Position numbers and translations under genes: made by a program | Notes under the pieces: model-generated | What the model saw: only the letters and a program-made list of their open reading frames with translations | Databases searched by the model: none | Told to the model about the DNA's origin: nothing | Shown: positions 1 through 16,500 of the stretch, one piece after another | Layout of the letters: every line of letters starts with the position of its first letter | Position numbering within the stretch: position 1 is the stretch's first letter | Assembly (NCBI RefSeq): GCF_000482785.1 | Contig: NZ_AXWS01000008.1 | Location: forward strand, 558,001 to 622,000 | Direction of reading: 5' to 3' | Length of the DNA: 64,000 nt | Origin: Derxia gummosa DSM 723 | GTDB lineage: Bacteria; Pseudomonadota; Gammaproteobacteria; Burkholderiales; Burkholderiaceae_E

Positions 1-271
1 CCATGCCTGGGGCAACAGCCAGCTCATCCTCGGCGGCGCCGCGAACGGCGGCGCCCACTACGGCAGCTTTCCAGAGCTGGCGCTGGGCGGCGCGAACGAT
101 GTCGGCATCAACACCTGGGAGTACCAGGGCCGCTGGATTCCGACCACCTCGGTCGATCAGTACGGCGCGACCCTGCTGCGCTGGCTCGGCGCCGGCGAGG
201 CCGACCTCGCGGCGGTGTTCCCGAACCTGTCGCGCTTCGCCACCGCCGATCTCGGCTTCATGAGCGCCTGA
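1..271 (+). CDS. DUF1501 family protein, C-terminal fragment
   Basis: Reading from base 2, about 89 codons of an open frame run in from the left edge and end at TGA 269-271. The fragment starts HAWGNSQLILGGAANGG, continues with YGSFPELALGG and GRWIPTTSVDQYGATLLRW, and closes with FPNLSRF and DLGFMSA. This order of motifs is the usual C-terminus of DUF1501 proteins, a sulfatase/phosphatase-fold family often exported by the Tat system and paired with a DUF1800 gene. The molecular function of the family is not settled. The N-terminus and start lie outside the window. The gene converges on uvrA with a gap of only 6 bases and no visible terminator. Family assignment is confident; the role is unknown. 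Confidence 0.85.
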   Translation, partial: HAWGNSQLILGGAANGGAHYGSFPELALGGANDVGINTWEYQGRWIPTTSVDQYGATLLRWLGAGEADLAAVFPNLSRFATADLGFMSA

Positions 272-277
272 GGCCGT

Positions 278-6448
<6,171 letters not shown>

Positions 6449-6610
6449 GGGCGCGAGGATAGACCGGTGGCGCGGGCGGCCGTTCCGGCGTGGTCGGCCG
6501 TGCTGCCGCATGGGGAAATTCGCCGGTGCGGGCCTTGCCTGCAGTCGCCCAAGGCGGCGCGCATCGCCCTCCACCTGCCGCAGGCGCTGCTCACCGCCGA
6601 CCGTCCCGCC

Positions 6611-6631
6611 GCCGGGCGCCCAGCGCCCGGC
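6611..6631 (-). terminator. GC-rich hairpin after the giant-gene block
   Basis: GCCGGGCGC and GCGCCCGGC form a perfect 9-bp stem with a 3-base loop. It sits 2 bases past the stop of the last giant gene on the minus strand. There is no T-run, so it may act as a transcript-end stabiliser or assist Rho-dependent ending rather than be a classic terminator. The remaining bases up to uvrA (6449-6610) show no gene. Confidence 0.4.
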
Positions 6632-6633
6632 AC

Positions 6634-9600
6634 TCAATCCGCGTCCACCGTCTCCGTCAGCGTTTGCGCCGCGTACAGCCCCTTGAGCGCATCCAGCAGC
6701 GCGCCGCCGAGGCCACCGCCGGCCGCGAGCGGATCGGGCTGCCATTGGCTCGCGTCGGGCTGGACCGCCGCCGGCCGGATCGGCGTCGACAGCAGCGCGG
6801 GCGTGCCGCGCCGGTCGAGCGCGACGATGGCGCGCACCAGCTCGGCCGCGTCGCCGGGCAGCTGGCCGACCGTGATGCCGAGCCGATCGGCCATGAGCCG
6901 GCGCCGGAAGTTGGCCACATCCACCGGCCGGCCATCGGCCACGCGCTCGTCGAACACCGCCGCCATCAGCGACGAATCCCAGGCCAGCCCGCGCCGCCAC
7001 GGATGCGTGCTGCCGGTGAAGGCGACCACGTCGTCCACCACCACCGTCGTGCTCGCGAAGCGCAGGCCGCGCCCGACCGCCGTCGCCGGCATGAACACCG
7101 CCACCCGCCCCGGCGCGGCCGCGCGCAGCTGGGCCAGCGCGCGCGCCAGACCGTCGTCGCGCAGCGCCTGCAACGCGCGCGGCGTGCCGGGCAGCAGCAG
7201 TTGCGGCACGCAGATCGCCAGCCGCAGCCGGGGCCGGGCCTGGAGCCGCGCCGCGAGCCGGCCCGTGAAGTCGAGCGGGCCGCCCGGCTCGGTCACCGCG
7301 TGGGTGTCGAGCGCGGGCGTCTCGAGGTAGATGAAGTCCTGGGCCCGGTCGATGGCGGCGAGCATCGCCACCGCGCCCTCGCGCGCGCCGTCGAGCGCCG
7401 CCGCGAAGCGACGGTCGAGCGCGCGCACGATCTCGTTCAGCACCGGCTGGGCCTGGTTCTTGAGCCAGGTGCCGAAACTGGCCGGCAGCATCGGCAGGCC
7501 GGTGAAGGTGGCGTTGAGCCAGTTCTCCAGCGCGCTCACCTGGCCCGCGATCGGAAAGGCGGCAGTGTTGGACAGCAGCGCCGACAGCCCCGGCTCGCCG
7601 GTCACGCCGGGCGCGATCGTGCGCAGCACCGCCACCACCGGGCCGGCGCCCGCGCCCTCGGCCACGACCGGCGAGGGCTGGCTCGCCACATCCCAGGCCA
7701 GCGCCGGCTCGCCGAGCAGCAGCGCGTCGCGCGCGGTGCCGGTCAGGCCCGAGAACTCGGTGGTGACGAGGCCGGCGGTACGGTCGCGCAGGCATTCGTC
7801 GAGCGCGAGCGCCGGCGGGCCGCTCAGGCTGGCGCCGGTGCCGTGCACCTCGACCGAGGCCGGCGCGCCGGCCATGCCGAGGTCGAAGCCGGCGGTCGGC
7901 GACATGGCCCAGGGCATGGCCGGCGCGCTGCCGAGCACGGCCAGCGGGCCGCCCGCCGCGCCGGGCGCCGAGGCGCCGATGTCGAGCCGCTCGACGAACT
8001 TGCCGCCCACGCCGTCGGGCAGCGCGCCGCGTTCCAGCCGGTGGATGCGCTGGGCGCTGGTGGCCATCACGTCGAGCCGGCCGAGTTCCGCATTGGCCGG
8101 CAGGCCCGGCGTGCCGGCCGGGCGCGGGCGGCCGGCGGCGTCGAGCCGGTCGGGCGTGCGCGGCCAGGCCGGCTCGCACAGGCTCACCGCGTCGGTCGGC
8201 AGCACGGTCGCGCCCAGGGTGTTGAGCGACCAGGCCAGCCTCGGGATCGCGGCCGGCGCCACCAGCGCGGCATGGCCGTCGGCCTGTTCCACGATCAGAT
8301 GGCCGCCGGCCGGCAGCACGCCGAGCGGCGGCAGCGCGGGCGGCTGCGGCCAGCCGAGCTGGGACTGGCCGGTCTCGCACACATGCCAGGCGTCGCTCGC
8401 GCCGGGCAGGCCGCGTGGCGCGCCGGCCAGCGGCGCCGGGCGGTTGAAGCGCAGATCGGCCAGCTCGACGGCGCCGGCCCGGGTGGCGCCGGGCGGCAGC
8501 ATCAGCAGGTCGAAGCCGAGCGGCGCGGCCGTCACCATCTGGCCCGGCGGCAGCGGCAGCACCAGCCGCGCGATGCCGTCGGCGCCGACTCGGCCGGCAC
8601 CGCCCGCGAGCCGGCGCCGGTGGCCGTCGTCGCCGAGCGTGGTGGGCCAGGCGCGTAGCCACAGGCCGACAAAGCCGGCGCCGTTGCCGGTGCCGGTGAA
8701 GTTCACCTCCAGCAGCGCGAGCTGGTCGGCCGGGCTGGCGCCGCCGCCGAGCAGGGCGCGCACGCGGTACTGGTTGGCGCCCGGCGCGGCGGCGCCGGCA
8801 TCGGTCAGCGCCGTCGGCAGGGTCGGGAAGGGGCCGACGCCGAAGGCCGGCGGCGCGCCCCAGGACGCATCGGCCATGCCGAGCACGAAGCGGCGCGGCG
8901 TCGCGCCCGGCAGGCCGAGCATGAGCGCGGCAGTCTGGCCGGCGTTGGGCACCAGCACCGGCGCGGCATTGGCCGTGCGCGCGACGGTGATGCGCGTGCT
9001 CGGCCGGTTCTGATGGGTTTCGCGGCGCAGCGTGGCGGTACGCATCGCCTCGGGCGTGCTGTTCCAGAGCGAGCAGTCCTGGCGGCCAAGGCCGGTGAGC
9101 AGCCGCTCTTCATCGGTGACGGCGACCCGCGCGAAATCACGCGCGAAGGGCTGCTGGCCGGCGCCGAACAGCACGAGCGGCGCGGCGCCGACGGCCGCGT
9201 AGGCGAGGCCGGGCAGCACGGCGATGCGCGGGCGCGGCGCGTCGTCGGGCGCGGGGTTCTCGGGTACCGGGCCGGCGGCAGGCGCGGCCGTGAAGGACAG
9301 CCCGACGGGCTGGCCGCCGGTCTCGACCAGCAGCCGGTCGGTCGGCGCGGCGAAGGGCGCGGCGGCGCCGACGCGCAGCCGCGCATTGGCCGGATCGGGC
9401 GTGAGGAAGGGCGGGCCGAGCGGGCCTTCATGCGCATCGACCAGATGCACGCTCAGCCCGGCCTGCACCGGCACCACCTCCGGCTGGCCGCTCGTGGCCG
9501 GGTAGTCGGCCGGCGTGGCGTTGGCGGGCAGCAGCTGGAGCGGTCCGCCGCCGGCCGGCGCGCCCACGCCCGTGACGAGCAGCCAGCTGAACCAGGCCGC

Positions 9601-10317
9601 GACCGCGCCCGGCTCGATCGGCCGGCCGCGCTTGTCGAAGCACCAGAGCGTCTGCGCGGCGGCGGTCTCGATGTTGCGCAGGATGCGGTCGCGCGCGGCG
9701 TTGTTGCCGTCGCTCCGGCGCAGCCAGTGCGCCGGCAGCGGCATGTTGGCCAGCGTGCCGGCCGTCACCGTCAGGCCGATCGAACGCAGCCTGTCGGCAT
9801 TGGTCGGGCCGGGCAGGCCGATGTTGCCGGCCGGGTCGGTGAACAGCGTCAGCGCCGCGCCGGCGGTCCAGATGCCGGCCGGATTGGCGCCGGCCGGCGC
9901 GTCGAGCGCGAGCGCGAAGCAGCGCGGCGTCGCCCGCGTCGGGCCGGTGATGGCGCCGGCCGCGCCGGCGAGCGGCGGCAGCAGCGCGAGCAGCGCCTCC
10001 AGCCGCGCCTCGACCTCGGGCAGCAGGCGGAACAGCGCGACCAGGCAATGGCGGTCGAAGGGCGAGTTGCCTTCGCTGTCCTCCAGGTCGCGCAGCGGCG
10101 CCGGCAGCCGGCCCGGCGCGCAGACGAACAGGCTGAGCGTGCCGCTGGCCGGCGGATGCCATTCGACATTCGCGGCGCCGGCCGGCATTTGCAGGGGCAG
10201 GCCGAGCCGGTCGGCCGGCTTGGGCTGGGGCAGCACGAGGTTGACGCCGGGAAACCAGGGCGCGAGCGCCGGAGCGCCGGCTCCGAGCGGAGCGATGGGC
10301 GAATCGAGAGTGGGCAT
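6634..10317 (-). CDS. Giant-block protein C, unrecognised, with degenerate phospholipase-D-like C-terminus
   Basis: I do not recognise this 1227-aa protein as a whole. It starts MPTLDSPIAPLG, has no signal peptide or membrane segment, and is rich in Ala, Gly, Pro and Leu. Most of it reads like repeated beta-sandwich material. Near residues 986-1003 DRAQDFIYLETPALDT resembles the strand before the active site in phospholipase D half domains. At about 1085-1123 the segment FASTTVVVDD, then VAFTGSTH, then a downstream Asp and hydrophobic strand, lines up with an HxKxxxxD(x)6GSxN motif. The His and Lys are replaced by Ser and Thr, so catalysis is unlikely. The start follows a good Shine-Dalgarno (GAGGT), and the gene begins 8 bases after the stop of the preceding 1067-aa gene, so it is the last gene of a three-gene operon. 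Fold similarity is inferred by eye; function is unknown. Confidence 0.75.
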   Translation of the reverse strand: MPTLDSPIAPLGAGAPALAPWFPGVNLVLPQPKPADRLGLPLQMPAGAANVEWHPPASGTLSLFVCAPGRLPAPLRDLEDSEGNSPFDRHCLVALFRLLPEVEARLEALLALLPPLAGAAGAITGPTRATPRCFALALDAPAGANPAGIWTAGAALTLFTDPAGNIGLPGPTNADRLRSIGLTVTAGTLANMPLPAHWLRRSDGNNAARDRILRNIETAAAQTLWCFDKRGRPIEPGAVAAWFSWLLVTGVGAPAGGGPLQLLPANATPADYPATSGQPEVVPVQAGLSVHLVDAHEGPLGPPFLTPDPANARLRVGAAAPFAAPTDRLLVETGGQPVGLSFTAAPAAGPVPENPAPDDAPRPRIAVLPGLAYAAVGAAPLVLFGAGQQPFARDFARVAVTDEERLLTGLGRQDCSLWNSTPEAMRTATLRRETHQNRPSTRITVARTANAAPVLVPNAGQTAALMLGLPGATPRRFVLGMADASWGAPPAFGVGPFPTLPTALTDAGAAAPGANQYRVRALLGGGASPADQLALLEVNFTGTGNGAGFVGLWLRAWPTTLGDDGHRRRLAGGAGRVGADGIARLVLPLPPGQMVTAAPLGFDLLMLPPGATRAGAVELADLRFNRPAPLAGAPRGLPGASDAWHVCETGQSQLGWPQPPALPPLGVLPAGGHLIVEQADGHAALVAPAAIPRLAWSLNTLGATVLPTDAVSLCEPAWPRTPDRLDAAGRPRPAGTPGLPANAELGRLDVMATSAQRIHRLERGALPDGVGGKFVERLDIGASAPGAAGGPLAVLGSAPAMPWAMSPTAGFDLGMAGAPASVEVHGTGASLSGPPALALDECLRDRTAGLVTTEFSGLTGTARDALLLGEPALAWDVASQPSPVVAEGAGAGPVVAVLRTIAPGVTGEPGLSALLSNTAAFPIAGQVSALENWLNATFTGLPMLPASFGTWLKNQAQPVLNEIVRALDRRFAAALDGAREGAVAMLAAIDRAQDFIYLETPALDTHAVTEPGGPLDFTGRLAARLQARPRLRLAICVPQLLLPGTPRALQALRDDGLARALAQLRAAAPGRVAVFMPATAVGRGLRFASTTVVVDDVVAFTGSTHPWRRGLAWDSSLMAAVFDERVADGRPVDVANFRRRLMADRLGITVGQLPGDAAELVRAIVALDRRGTPALLSTPIRPAAVQPDASQWQPDPLAAGGGLGGALLDALKGLYAAQTLTETVDAD

Positions 10318-10325
10318 GGCGGACC

Positions 10326-13300
10326 TCAGGCGTTGGCGGAAATGCGGACGGGATCGCTGCGGCGACCGAGCGGATCGACGATGACGACCGCGTAGCCGGT
10401 GGCGTCGGCAGGCAGGCCGGTGGCGTGCTCGGCCGACCAGACGCCACTCGCGGCATCGAGGCGCCAGTCGAGCGCGAGCGGTTCGGCGGCGGCGCCGGCG
10501 CGGTCGAGCACGGTGTCGAAGCGATGGGCGCCGAAGCTGTTGGGCAGCAGGCTCGCGGCCTGCGGATGCAGCAGCGTCAGGTGGCAGCCGCTGCCGGGCA
10601 GCAGGTCGAGCTGGGTCTGGGTCGGCGCGAGCGGCCGGTCGGCCGGCTCGGTGCCGAGCACCACGGGTGCGCCTGGCTCGCTCCAGTCGCCGACCGGCGG
10701 CGTGAAGCTGCCGAAGCCGTCCAGCTGCACCGCCTCGTAGCTGCCGGGCGGCGGGCCGGCCTGCAGCTCGACCACGAAGCGGTAGCGGCGCCAAGGCTTG
10801 AGGCCGCCCGGCAGCGCGATGTCGAAGCTCGCGGCATCGCCGTCGGCGCCGGCCGCGATCTGCGCCGTGCCCTGGGCCACGATGGCCATGCGGCGCGGCT
10901 CGGCGGTGGGCGTGCTGCTCATGCGCAGCCGCCAGCCGGCGACCGCCACCGTGCCCGGCGGCACGCGCACGCGCAGCCGGCGCTGGCCGGCGTCGTCGCG
11001 CGCCAGGCTCACGAGCGGCCGGGCCGGCGCGCCGAAGTTCGTCACCGCGAACTTGAGCAGCGGCGTGCTGCCGATCGGCGCCAGCGCCCCGCTCGCGCCC
11101 TCGGCCACGACGCGGAACACCATCAACGCGCGCAGCGAACCCGACACGCGCTGCTCGAAGCGCACGACGCCGTCCACCGGCTCCAGCGGCGCGGGCGTGA
11201 GCGATTCCAGAAAGTCCCAGCCGAGCAGGTCAGCCACGCTGTCGAGCGCGTTGGCTCGGTCGGACAGCGGGCGCGGCCGGGGCGGCAGGCCGCTGCCGGC
11301 CGGCGCGGGCAGGTCGGCCATCGCGGCGAGCGCGGTGGCGGCGCGGCTGTCGCCTTGCGCGGCGAGGCGGCGCAGCCCGGCCACCAGCACCGGCTCGCTC
11401 GCGCCGAACACGCGGTAGCGCCGGCCGGCCTGCGCCTTGAAGCCGAAGGCGATGCGCGCCTTGCCGTCGGCATCGGGCCGGGGCGTGAACAGCAGCCTGG
11501 CCGGCAGATCGGGCGAGGCCTCGGGGCGCGGGTCGACGAGGCCGCGCCGGCACGGCGGCGAATCGCTGGCCGAGGGCTGGTTCTGCTCGTCGAGCCAGCG
11601 CGCCACATAGCTCACGCTCGAACTGCCGCCCGGCGGCAGCGCCGGGCCGTCGCGCAGCACGACGACGAGCGGCTGCGACGGCGGCGGCGCCTCGCCCTGC
11701 GCGGGCGCGGCCGGCTGGCGCACATAGGCGGGCGCGCCGGCCGGCGCGAGCCGCACGGTGGTGAGGTCGAACAGCAGGGTCTGGGCCGGCTGGCCGTCGA
11801 ACTGCTCGGTCAGGCTCAGCGTCTTGAGGCGGCGCGCGCCGGGCGGCAGGTCGTCGTCGGCGGGCAGCGGGATCTCGACGCGCAGCCGCGCCGCGAGCGG
11901 GCCGGTCTGGCCGATCAGCGTGTCGGGATCGACCGGCAGCACATGCAGCTCGATCGCGGCCTGGGGCGGACGCGGGCGCGCGGGCGCGATGGCGGTGGTC
12001 TTGCCCCAGCCCGACCAGCGGCCGAACCAGTCGCCCTGGGCCAGGCGCCAGGTGGTCGAGTCGGGTGCGGCGGCGCTGTCCTGGAAGCGGCCGATGTCGG
12101 GCGTGACGGCCTCGGGCGGACGCTGGACGACGATGGCGCGCGCCTGTCCGCCTTCGCCGGCCGGCGCGCAGGGGTTGAGCAGGCGGTGCTTGCCGTTCTT
12201 GTCGGTGGCGGCGAAGGCGGCGAGCGCGCCGGGCACGAAGCCGGCGGCCTGCAGCCGCACCGAGCGCGTGGGCGTGTCGATGCCGGTCGGCATCCAGGCG
12301 CGGTGCTCGGCCAGCGTGAACACCGGCGCGCCGGGCGCGGCCGAGGGCTGGCCGCTCAGCGCGTAGCACTCGGCATGCATGTCGAAATAGGCCTGTTCGC
12401 GCTTGGGTAGGCAGGCCTGCTGCACCAGCTCGGGAAAGGCGGCGGCCGCCGCCGCGAGGCTGGCGCGCCGGCCCTGGCCAAGCGTGGCCCAGAGCATCTG
12501 CTCGCCTTCGTTGGCGGGCGTGGGCCAAGTCCAGAGGCCGCGCACCACGTAGCGCAGCAGCGTGCCGGCGGGCAGGGCGGCGCCTTCGACATCGACGTCG
12601 CCGAAGCCGAGCCAGCGGCCGATGTCGGGTTCGAGCGCGGTGGTGAGCGCGAAGCGTTCGAGCGGCAGCGAGAGCCTGCGCGGCAGCTCGGCGCTGTGGC
12701 CGGCCATCTCCTGCGTGAGCGGGATCTGGCTCACGGCCTTGCCGGCGTTGTGATTGCCGAGCAGCTCGGCGAGCCAGCCGGCCAGCGTCTTGCGCGCGGC
12801 GGCGCTGCGGGCCCAGGCGGCGGCCGGCGTGCTGGCGGGTGCGGCGGCCGGACCGCTGGCGGTGGGCGCGAGATGCAGCGGCAGGCGGGTCGGCGCGCCG
12901 TTGCGCAGCCGGGCCTCGGCATCGGCCAGCGCGGTGGGCAGCGGCTGGTAGCGGTCGCTCGGCTGCACCGGCAGGCTCCACCAGCGCCAGGGCGGCTGGC
13001 GGCGCGGATCGGGCAGCTCGGGCAGGCGCGACTTCTGCACCCAGCGCAGGCCGATGACGGTGCCGCTGCCCGACACGCGCACCTTCTGGATGTCGCGCGC
13101 GGCCAGCACCAGCGGCAGCCGGTCGCGGCGCTGGAGCACGCCGATGCCGGCGCCGGTATGGCCGAGGGCTTCGGCCACGAGGCTGCTCGGGCTGCCGGGC
13201 TTGGCCGTGCTGGTGGCCACGTCCACCTGCGCCCACACCACCGGGCCGGCCGGGAAATGCGCCGTCACCGGCTTGCCGGGCGTGACGCTGAACGGCGGTT

Positions 13301-13529
13301 GCAGCGGCTTGCCGTCGCTGTCGAGCCAGGTCACGTCGTTGAGCACGGCCAGGCCGGCGAGCAGCTCGGGCGCGAGCGTGTCGCGCCAGACCGCGAACGG
13401 CGCGCAGGGCAGGCCGATCTCGGGCGCGGGCAGCACGCGCAGGTGGATGCCCTTGGGCAGATGGGTGTCGCCGCTGGCGTCCACCGCCTCGGCGTGCATC
13501 AGGCTGTCGAGGGCTTCGATGCTGTTCAT
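10326..13529 (-). CDS. Giant-block protein B, unrecognised (1067 aa)
   Basis: I do not recognise this protein. It begins MNSIEALDSLMHAEAVDASG with a GAGGAAAC Shine-Dalgarno, and lies 44 bases after the 2561-aa gene and 8 bases before the 1227-aa gene, all on the minus strand. No signal peptide, transmembrane segment or nucleotide-binding motif is visible. The sequence is Pro/Ala/Gly-rich with regular short beta-like runs. Examples are VVLRDGPALPPGGSSSVSYV and the C-terminal GYAVVIVDPLGRRSDPVRIS, which has the look of a fibronectin-like strand ladder. Tryptophan and aromatic residues are spaced as in a folded protein, which argues that this is the real frame and not the long open frames on the other strand. 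By context it should work with its two giant neighbours, perhaps as a structural or surface assembly component; that is a guess. Confidence 0.75.
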   Translation of the reverse strand: MNSIEALDSLMHAEAVDASGDTHLPKGIHLRVLPAPEIGLPCAPFAVWRDTLAPELLAGLAVLNDVTWLDSDGKPLQPPFSVTPGKPVTAHFPAGPVVWAQVDVATSTAKPGSPSSLVAEALGHTGAGIGVLQRRDRLPLVLAARDIQKVRVSGSGTVIGLRWVQKSRLPELPDPRRQPPWRWWSLPVQPSDRYQPLPTALADAEARLRNGAPTRLPLHLAPTASGPAAAPASTPAAAWARSAAARKTLAGWLAELLGNHNAGKAVSQIPLTQEMAGHSAELPRRLSLPLERFALTTALEPDIGRWLGFGDVDVEGAALPAGTLLRYVVRGLWTWPTPANEGEQMLWATLGQGRRASLAAAAAAFPELVQQACLPKREQAYFDMHAECYALSGQPSAAPGAPVFTLAEHRAWMPTGIDTPTRSVRLQAAGFVPGALAAFAATDKNGKHRLLNPCAPAGEGGQARAIVVQRPPEAVTPDIGRFQDSAAAPDSTTWRLAQGDWFGRWSGWGKTTAIAPARPRPPQAAIELHVLPVDPDTLIGQTGPLAARLRVEIPLPADDDLPPGARRLKTLSLTEQFDGQPAQTLLFDLTTVRLAPAGAPAYVRQPAAPAQGEAPPPSQPLVVVLRDGPALPPGGSSSVSYVARWLDEQNQPSASDSPPCRRGLVDPRPEASPDLPARLLFTPRPDADGKARIAFGFKAQAGRRYRVFGASEPVLVAGLRRLAAQGDSRAATALAAMADLPAPAGSGLPPRPRPLSDRANALDSVADLLGWDFLESLTPAPLEPVDGVVRFEQRVSGSLRALMVFRVVAEGASGALAPIGSTPLLKFAVTNFGAPARPLVSLARDDAGQRRLRVRVPPGTVAVAGWRLRMSSTPTAEPRRMAIVAQGTAQIAAGADGDAASFDIALPGGLKPWRRYRFVVELQAGPPPGSYEAVQLDGFGSFTPPVGDWSEPGAPVVLGTEPADRPLAPTQTQLDLLPGSGCHLTLLHPQAASLLPNSFGAHRFDTVLDRAGAAAEPLALDWRLDAASGVWSAEHATGLPADATGYAVVIVDPLGRRSDPVRISANA

Positions 13530-13573
13530 GGGGTTTCCTCGCAATGCGTGAAGTCGGTCGGGGGCGGGGGCGC

Positions 13574-16500
13574 TCAGGCTTCTTCGTCGGCGACGAAGCC
13601 GGGGCGGTCGGCGATGCCGAAGGACAGCGGCGCGCCGGTCTGGCCGCGCTGGCTGAAGCGCGCCGTCACATGGCCGGCCGGCGCGGTGCCGAGCGCGAAG
13701 GGCGCGGCCGGCACGTAGAGCAGCCGGCTGCCGGCGCTGTTGCAGCCGCGCTCGATCAGCGGCGTCTGCTTGCCGTCGGCCTCGATCACGAGGCTGGCGA
13801 TGTCGAGCCGCGCGGGCGGCGCCGGCTCGTTGAGCGCGCCGGTGGCGAAGCCGGCGCGGCGGATCGGCTCGTCGGCCTCGACCAGCAGGCCGGCGACGCG
13901 CCAGGCGGCATGGCCGGCGTCGGGCGCGAGCCAGAGCAGGGTGCAGCGCGCGCCGTCGGCGGCCGGCCAGGGCGCGAGGCCCAGGCTGGCGAGATCGGCC
14001 TCGAAGGCGGCATCGCCGCGCGCCGGCTTGGCCGGGGCCGCGAGCGCCTGCGCCACCACCGCGTCCTCGCCCCGGCCGTAGCCGGCGGCGCTGAAGCCGA
14101 GCGCGCCGATCAGCCCGGCCGCCGTCGCGTGGCGCGAGGCGCGGAAATGGCTGCGCGCCACCACCACGTTGGCCGGCGCGGCCGGATCGGCGCCGTCGTT
14201 GTCGGGCATGGCCTTGAGCACGAGGTCGTACTCGCCGCCGGGGCGCAGGTCGGCCGCCACGTCCAGCCGCGACGAGCCGCGCGTGACCGTGAGCGGATCG
14301 AGATTGGCGTCGCGCAGGCAGGGCGCGGCGGCCACCGCCTCGGCGATCTCCAGGTCGGCCGGGAACCAGACGCGGGCGTCGAGCTTCCAGTCGAAGCCGG
14401 TCGCGCGGTCGAGCGGATGGCGCGCGCCGGGGTTGACGGGCGGCTTGCCGTCGAGCGCGCCGGCCGGCGGCCGGGTGTCGAGCACCTCGGCGACGAGCTT
14501 GCGGCCGTACTTCGCGGCCAGCGCCGGCAGGTGATCGACCATGAACCAGAAGCCGATCTCGTCGCCGATGAAATGCGGCGCGCCGTCGTCGGCCGGCGTG
14601 GCGCAGCGCAGGTAGCGGGCGAGGTCGCGCGGATCGAAGCGGCTCTCGTCGACGCCGGCCTGCTCGGGCGCGATCGGGGTCGGCGCGCCGGGCGGCGGCA
14701 GTTGCGGCAGCCGCAGGCCGTAGGGCGCGGTGCGGAAGCGGAAGCGGTCGGCGGGGCCGGACTTCCACGCGGCGGCGGCCGGCGGACCGGGCTGGGCCGA
14801 GGGCTTGTTTGCGGGCGGCGTCCAGACCTGGGCGCTCCATTCGACGCGGATCTCGTAGGTGCTGTCGGCGTCGAGGTTGACCGCATGGGTCGGCTTGCCG
14901 CTGGCGAGCGCCTCGGCGGCTTCGGCCGCCTGCTGCCTGAGGCCGTCGCGCGCGGCCTGCTCGGCGGCCTGGGCGGCGAGGGCGTTGCGCGTGACCGCCT
15001 CGATGCCGACCAGCCGGATCTCGCCCCAGGGCCAGGCGCCGACGCCGAGCGCCGACCAGTCGCCGGCCGGCAGCTTGTAGCGCAGCACGCGGCGCGTGCC
15101 GCCGTCGGCGCTGGCGATCTCGCTTGCCGCGAGGTCGAGCAGCTTGCCGTCGGCGCCGGTGGCGAACACGCGCGGCACGGCCAGGTCCTGCAGGCCGAGC
15201 AGGTCGGGCAGCACGCGGCGGCGCGGCTTGCCCCAGCACACGCGGTAGAGGTCGTAGACGCCCGTCATCACCAGCCGCGCGATGCCCCAGACCTCGATGC
15301 GCAGCGTCTGGCGCGTGGCGCCGCTGGCACTGCGGCTGGCGATGATCCTGCCGCCCGCGTCATGGGCGGTGATGGCGACCGTGCCGCTCACCGCGCGCAG
15401 GTCGATCTCGACCGAATCCACCCGGGGCATGCCGATGGCGGTGATCGAGCCGGGCAGCTTGCCGGCGACGGCGGTGGCGGCCATGGCGGTGGTGAAGACG
15501 TGCACGGCGCGCTCGCCGTTGTCGGCGAAGCCGGTCATGTCGCCGCGATAGATCGTGGCCGACACGCCGGTGAAGTCGCTGAAGCGGTAGTCGCGCGCCG
15601 GCATGCCGTCGCAGATGCCGGCATCGGCCAGCGGGCGGCCGTCGCGCTCGCGGGCCACTTCGAGCACCAGCGCGCCGCTGGCGAGCGCCGGCTCGATCTC
15701 GAAGCCGACCGGCGCGCTCGCCATGAAGGCGCCGGCCTTGCGCCAGCACGGCAGGCGCCAGCCGGCGGAGCGCGTCTTGCCGTCGAGCACGACCGGCAGC
15801 GCGAGCGGCGCGACCTTGGCCGGATGCCAGTCCCAGCCGGCGTCCTTGCCCCAGGCGGCGGCCTGCTGCGGCGTGAGCTGGGCCAGCTTGCCGTAGGCGT
15901 CGTAATGGCTCGGGAACAGCGCGTCGGGCGCGGGCTGGGCGCTCGTCATGCCGAGCCAGTACTTGCCGATCGCATGCCAGTCGGCGCCCCAGGCCCAGGC
16001 GGCGCCGGCGGCGGGCACGGGCTCGCACATCTGCTCGTAGGCCTTGCCGGGGCTGGACGGCAGGCCGGCGTCGATCACGTCGGGCGTGTACCAGCGCGCC
16101 CAGGGCGCGGCGTCCTGGGTCATGAGGGCGAGTTCGCGGCCTTCCTCGTTGCCGGGCGGCGTGACGTCGGGCGATTGCAGCGCCGGGCGATGGCTCGGCA
16201 GCCACCATTCGCAGTCGAAAGGGCCGTCCACGAGCGTCCAGCTGCCGGCGTCGTCGGGCTTGGCGGGATCGGCGAGCTTCCACAGCTGCACCGCGTCGAG
16301 CCGGTAGGCGGTGCGGCGGCCGGTCGGGCCGCTCCACGGCGTCTGCGGCGCGGCGGGCTCGGTGGCGCGCACGAAATGGGTGGTGGGCAGCGCGGTGGGC
16401 GGCGTGTCGCCGGGCTGCTTTGTGGTGCAGTGGTCGGCGATGTAGTGCGCGAAGCGCAGCACCGGCACCGTGTCGGGCCAGACCACGGGCAGGGCGCCGC

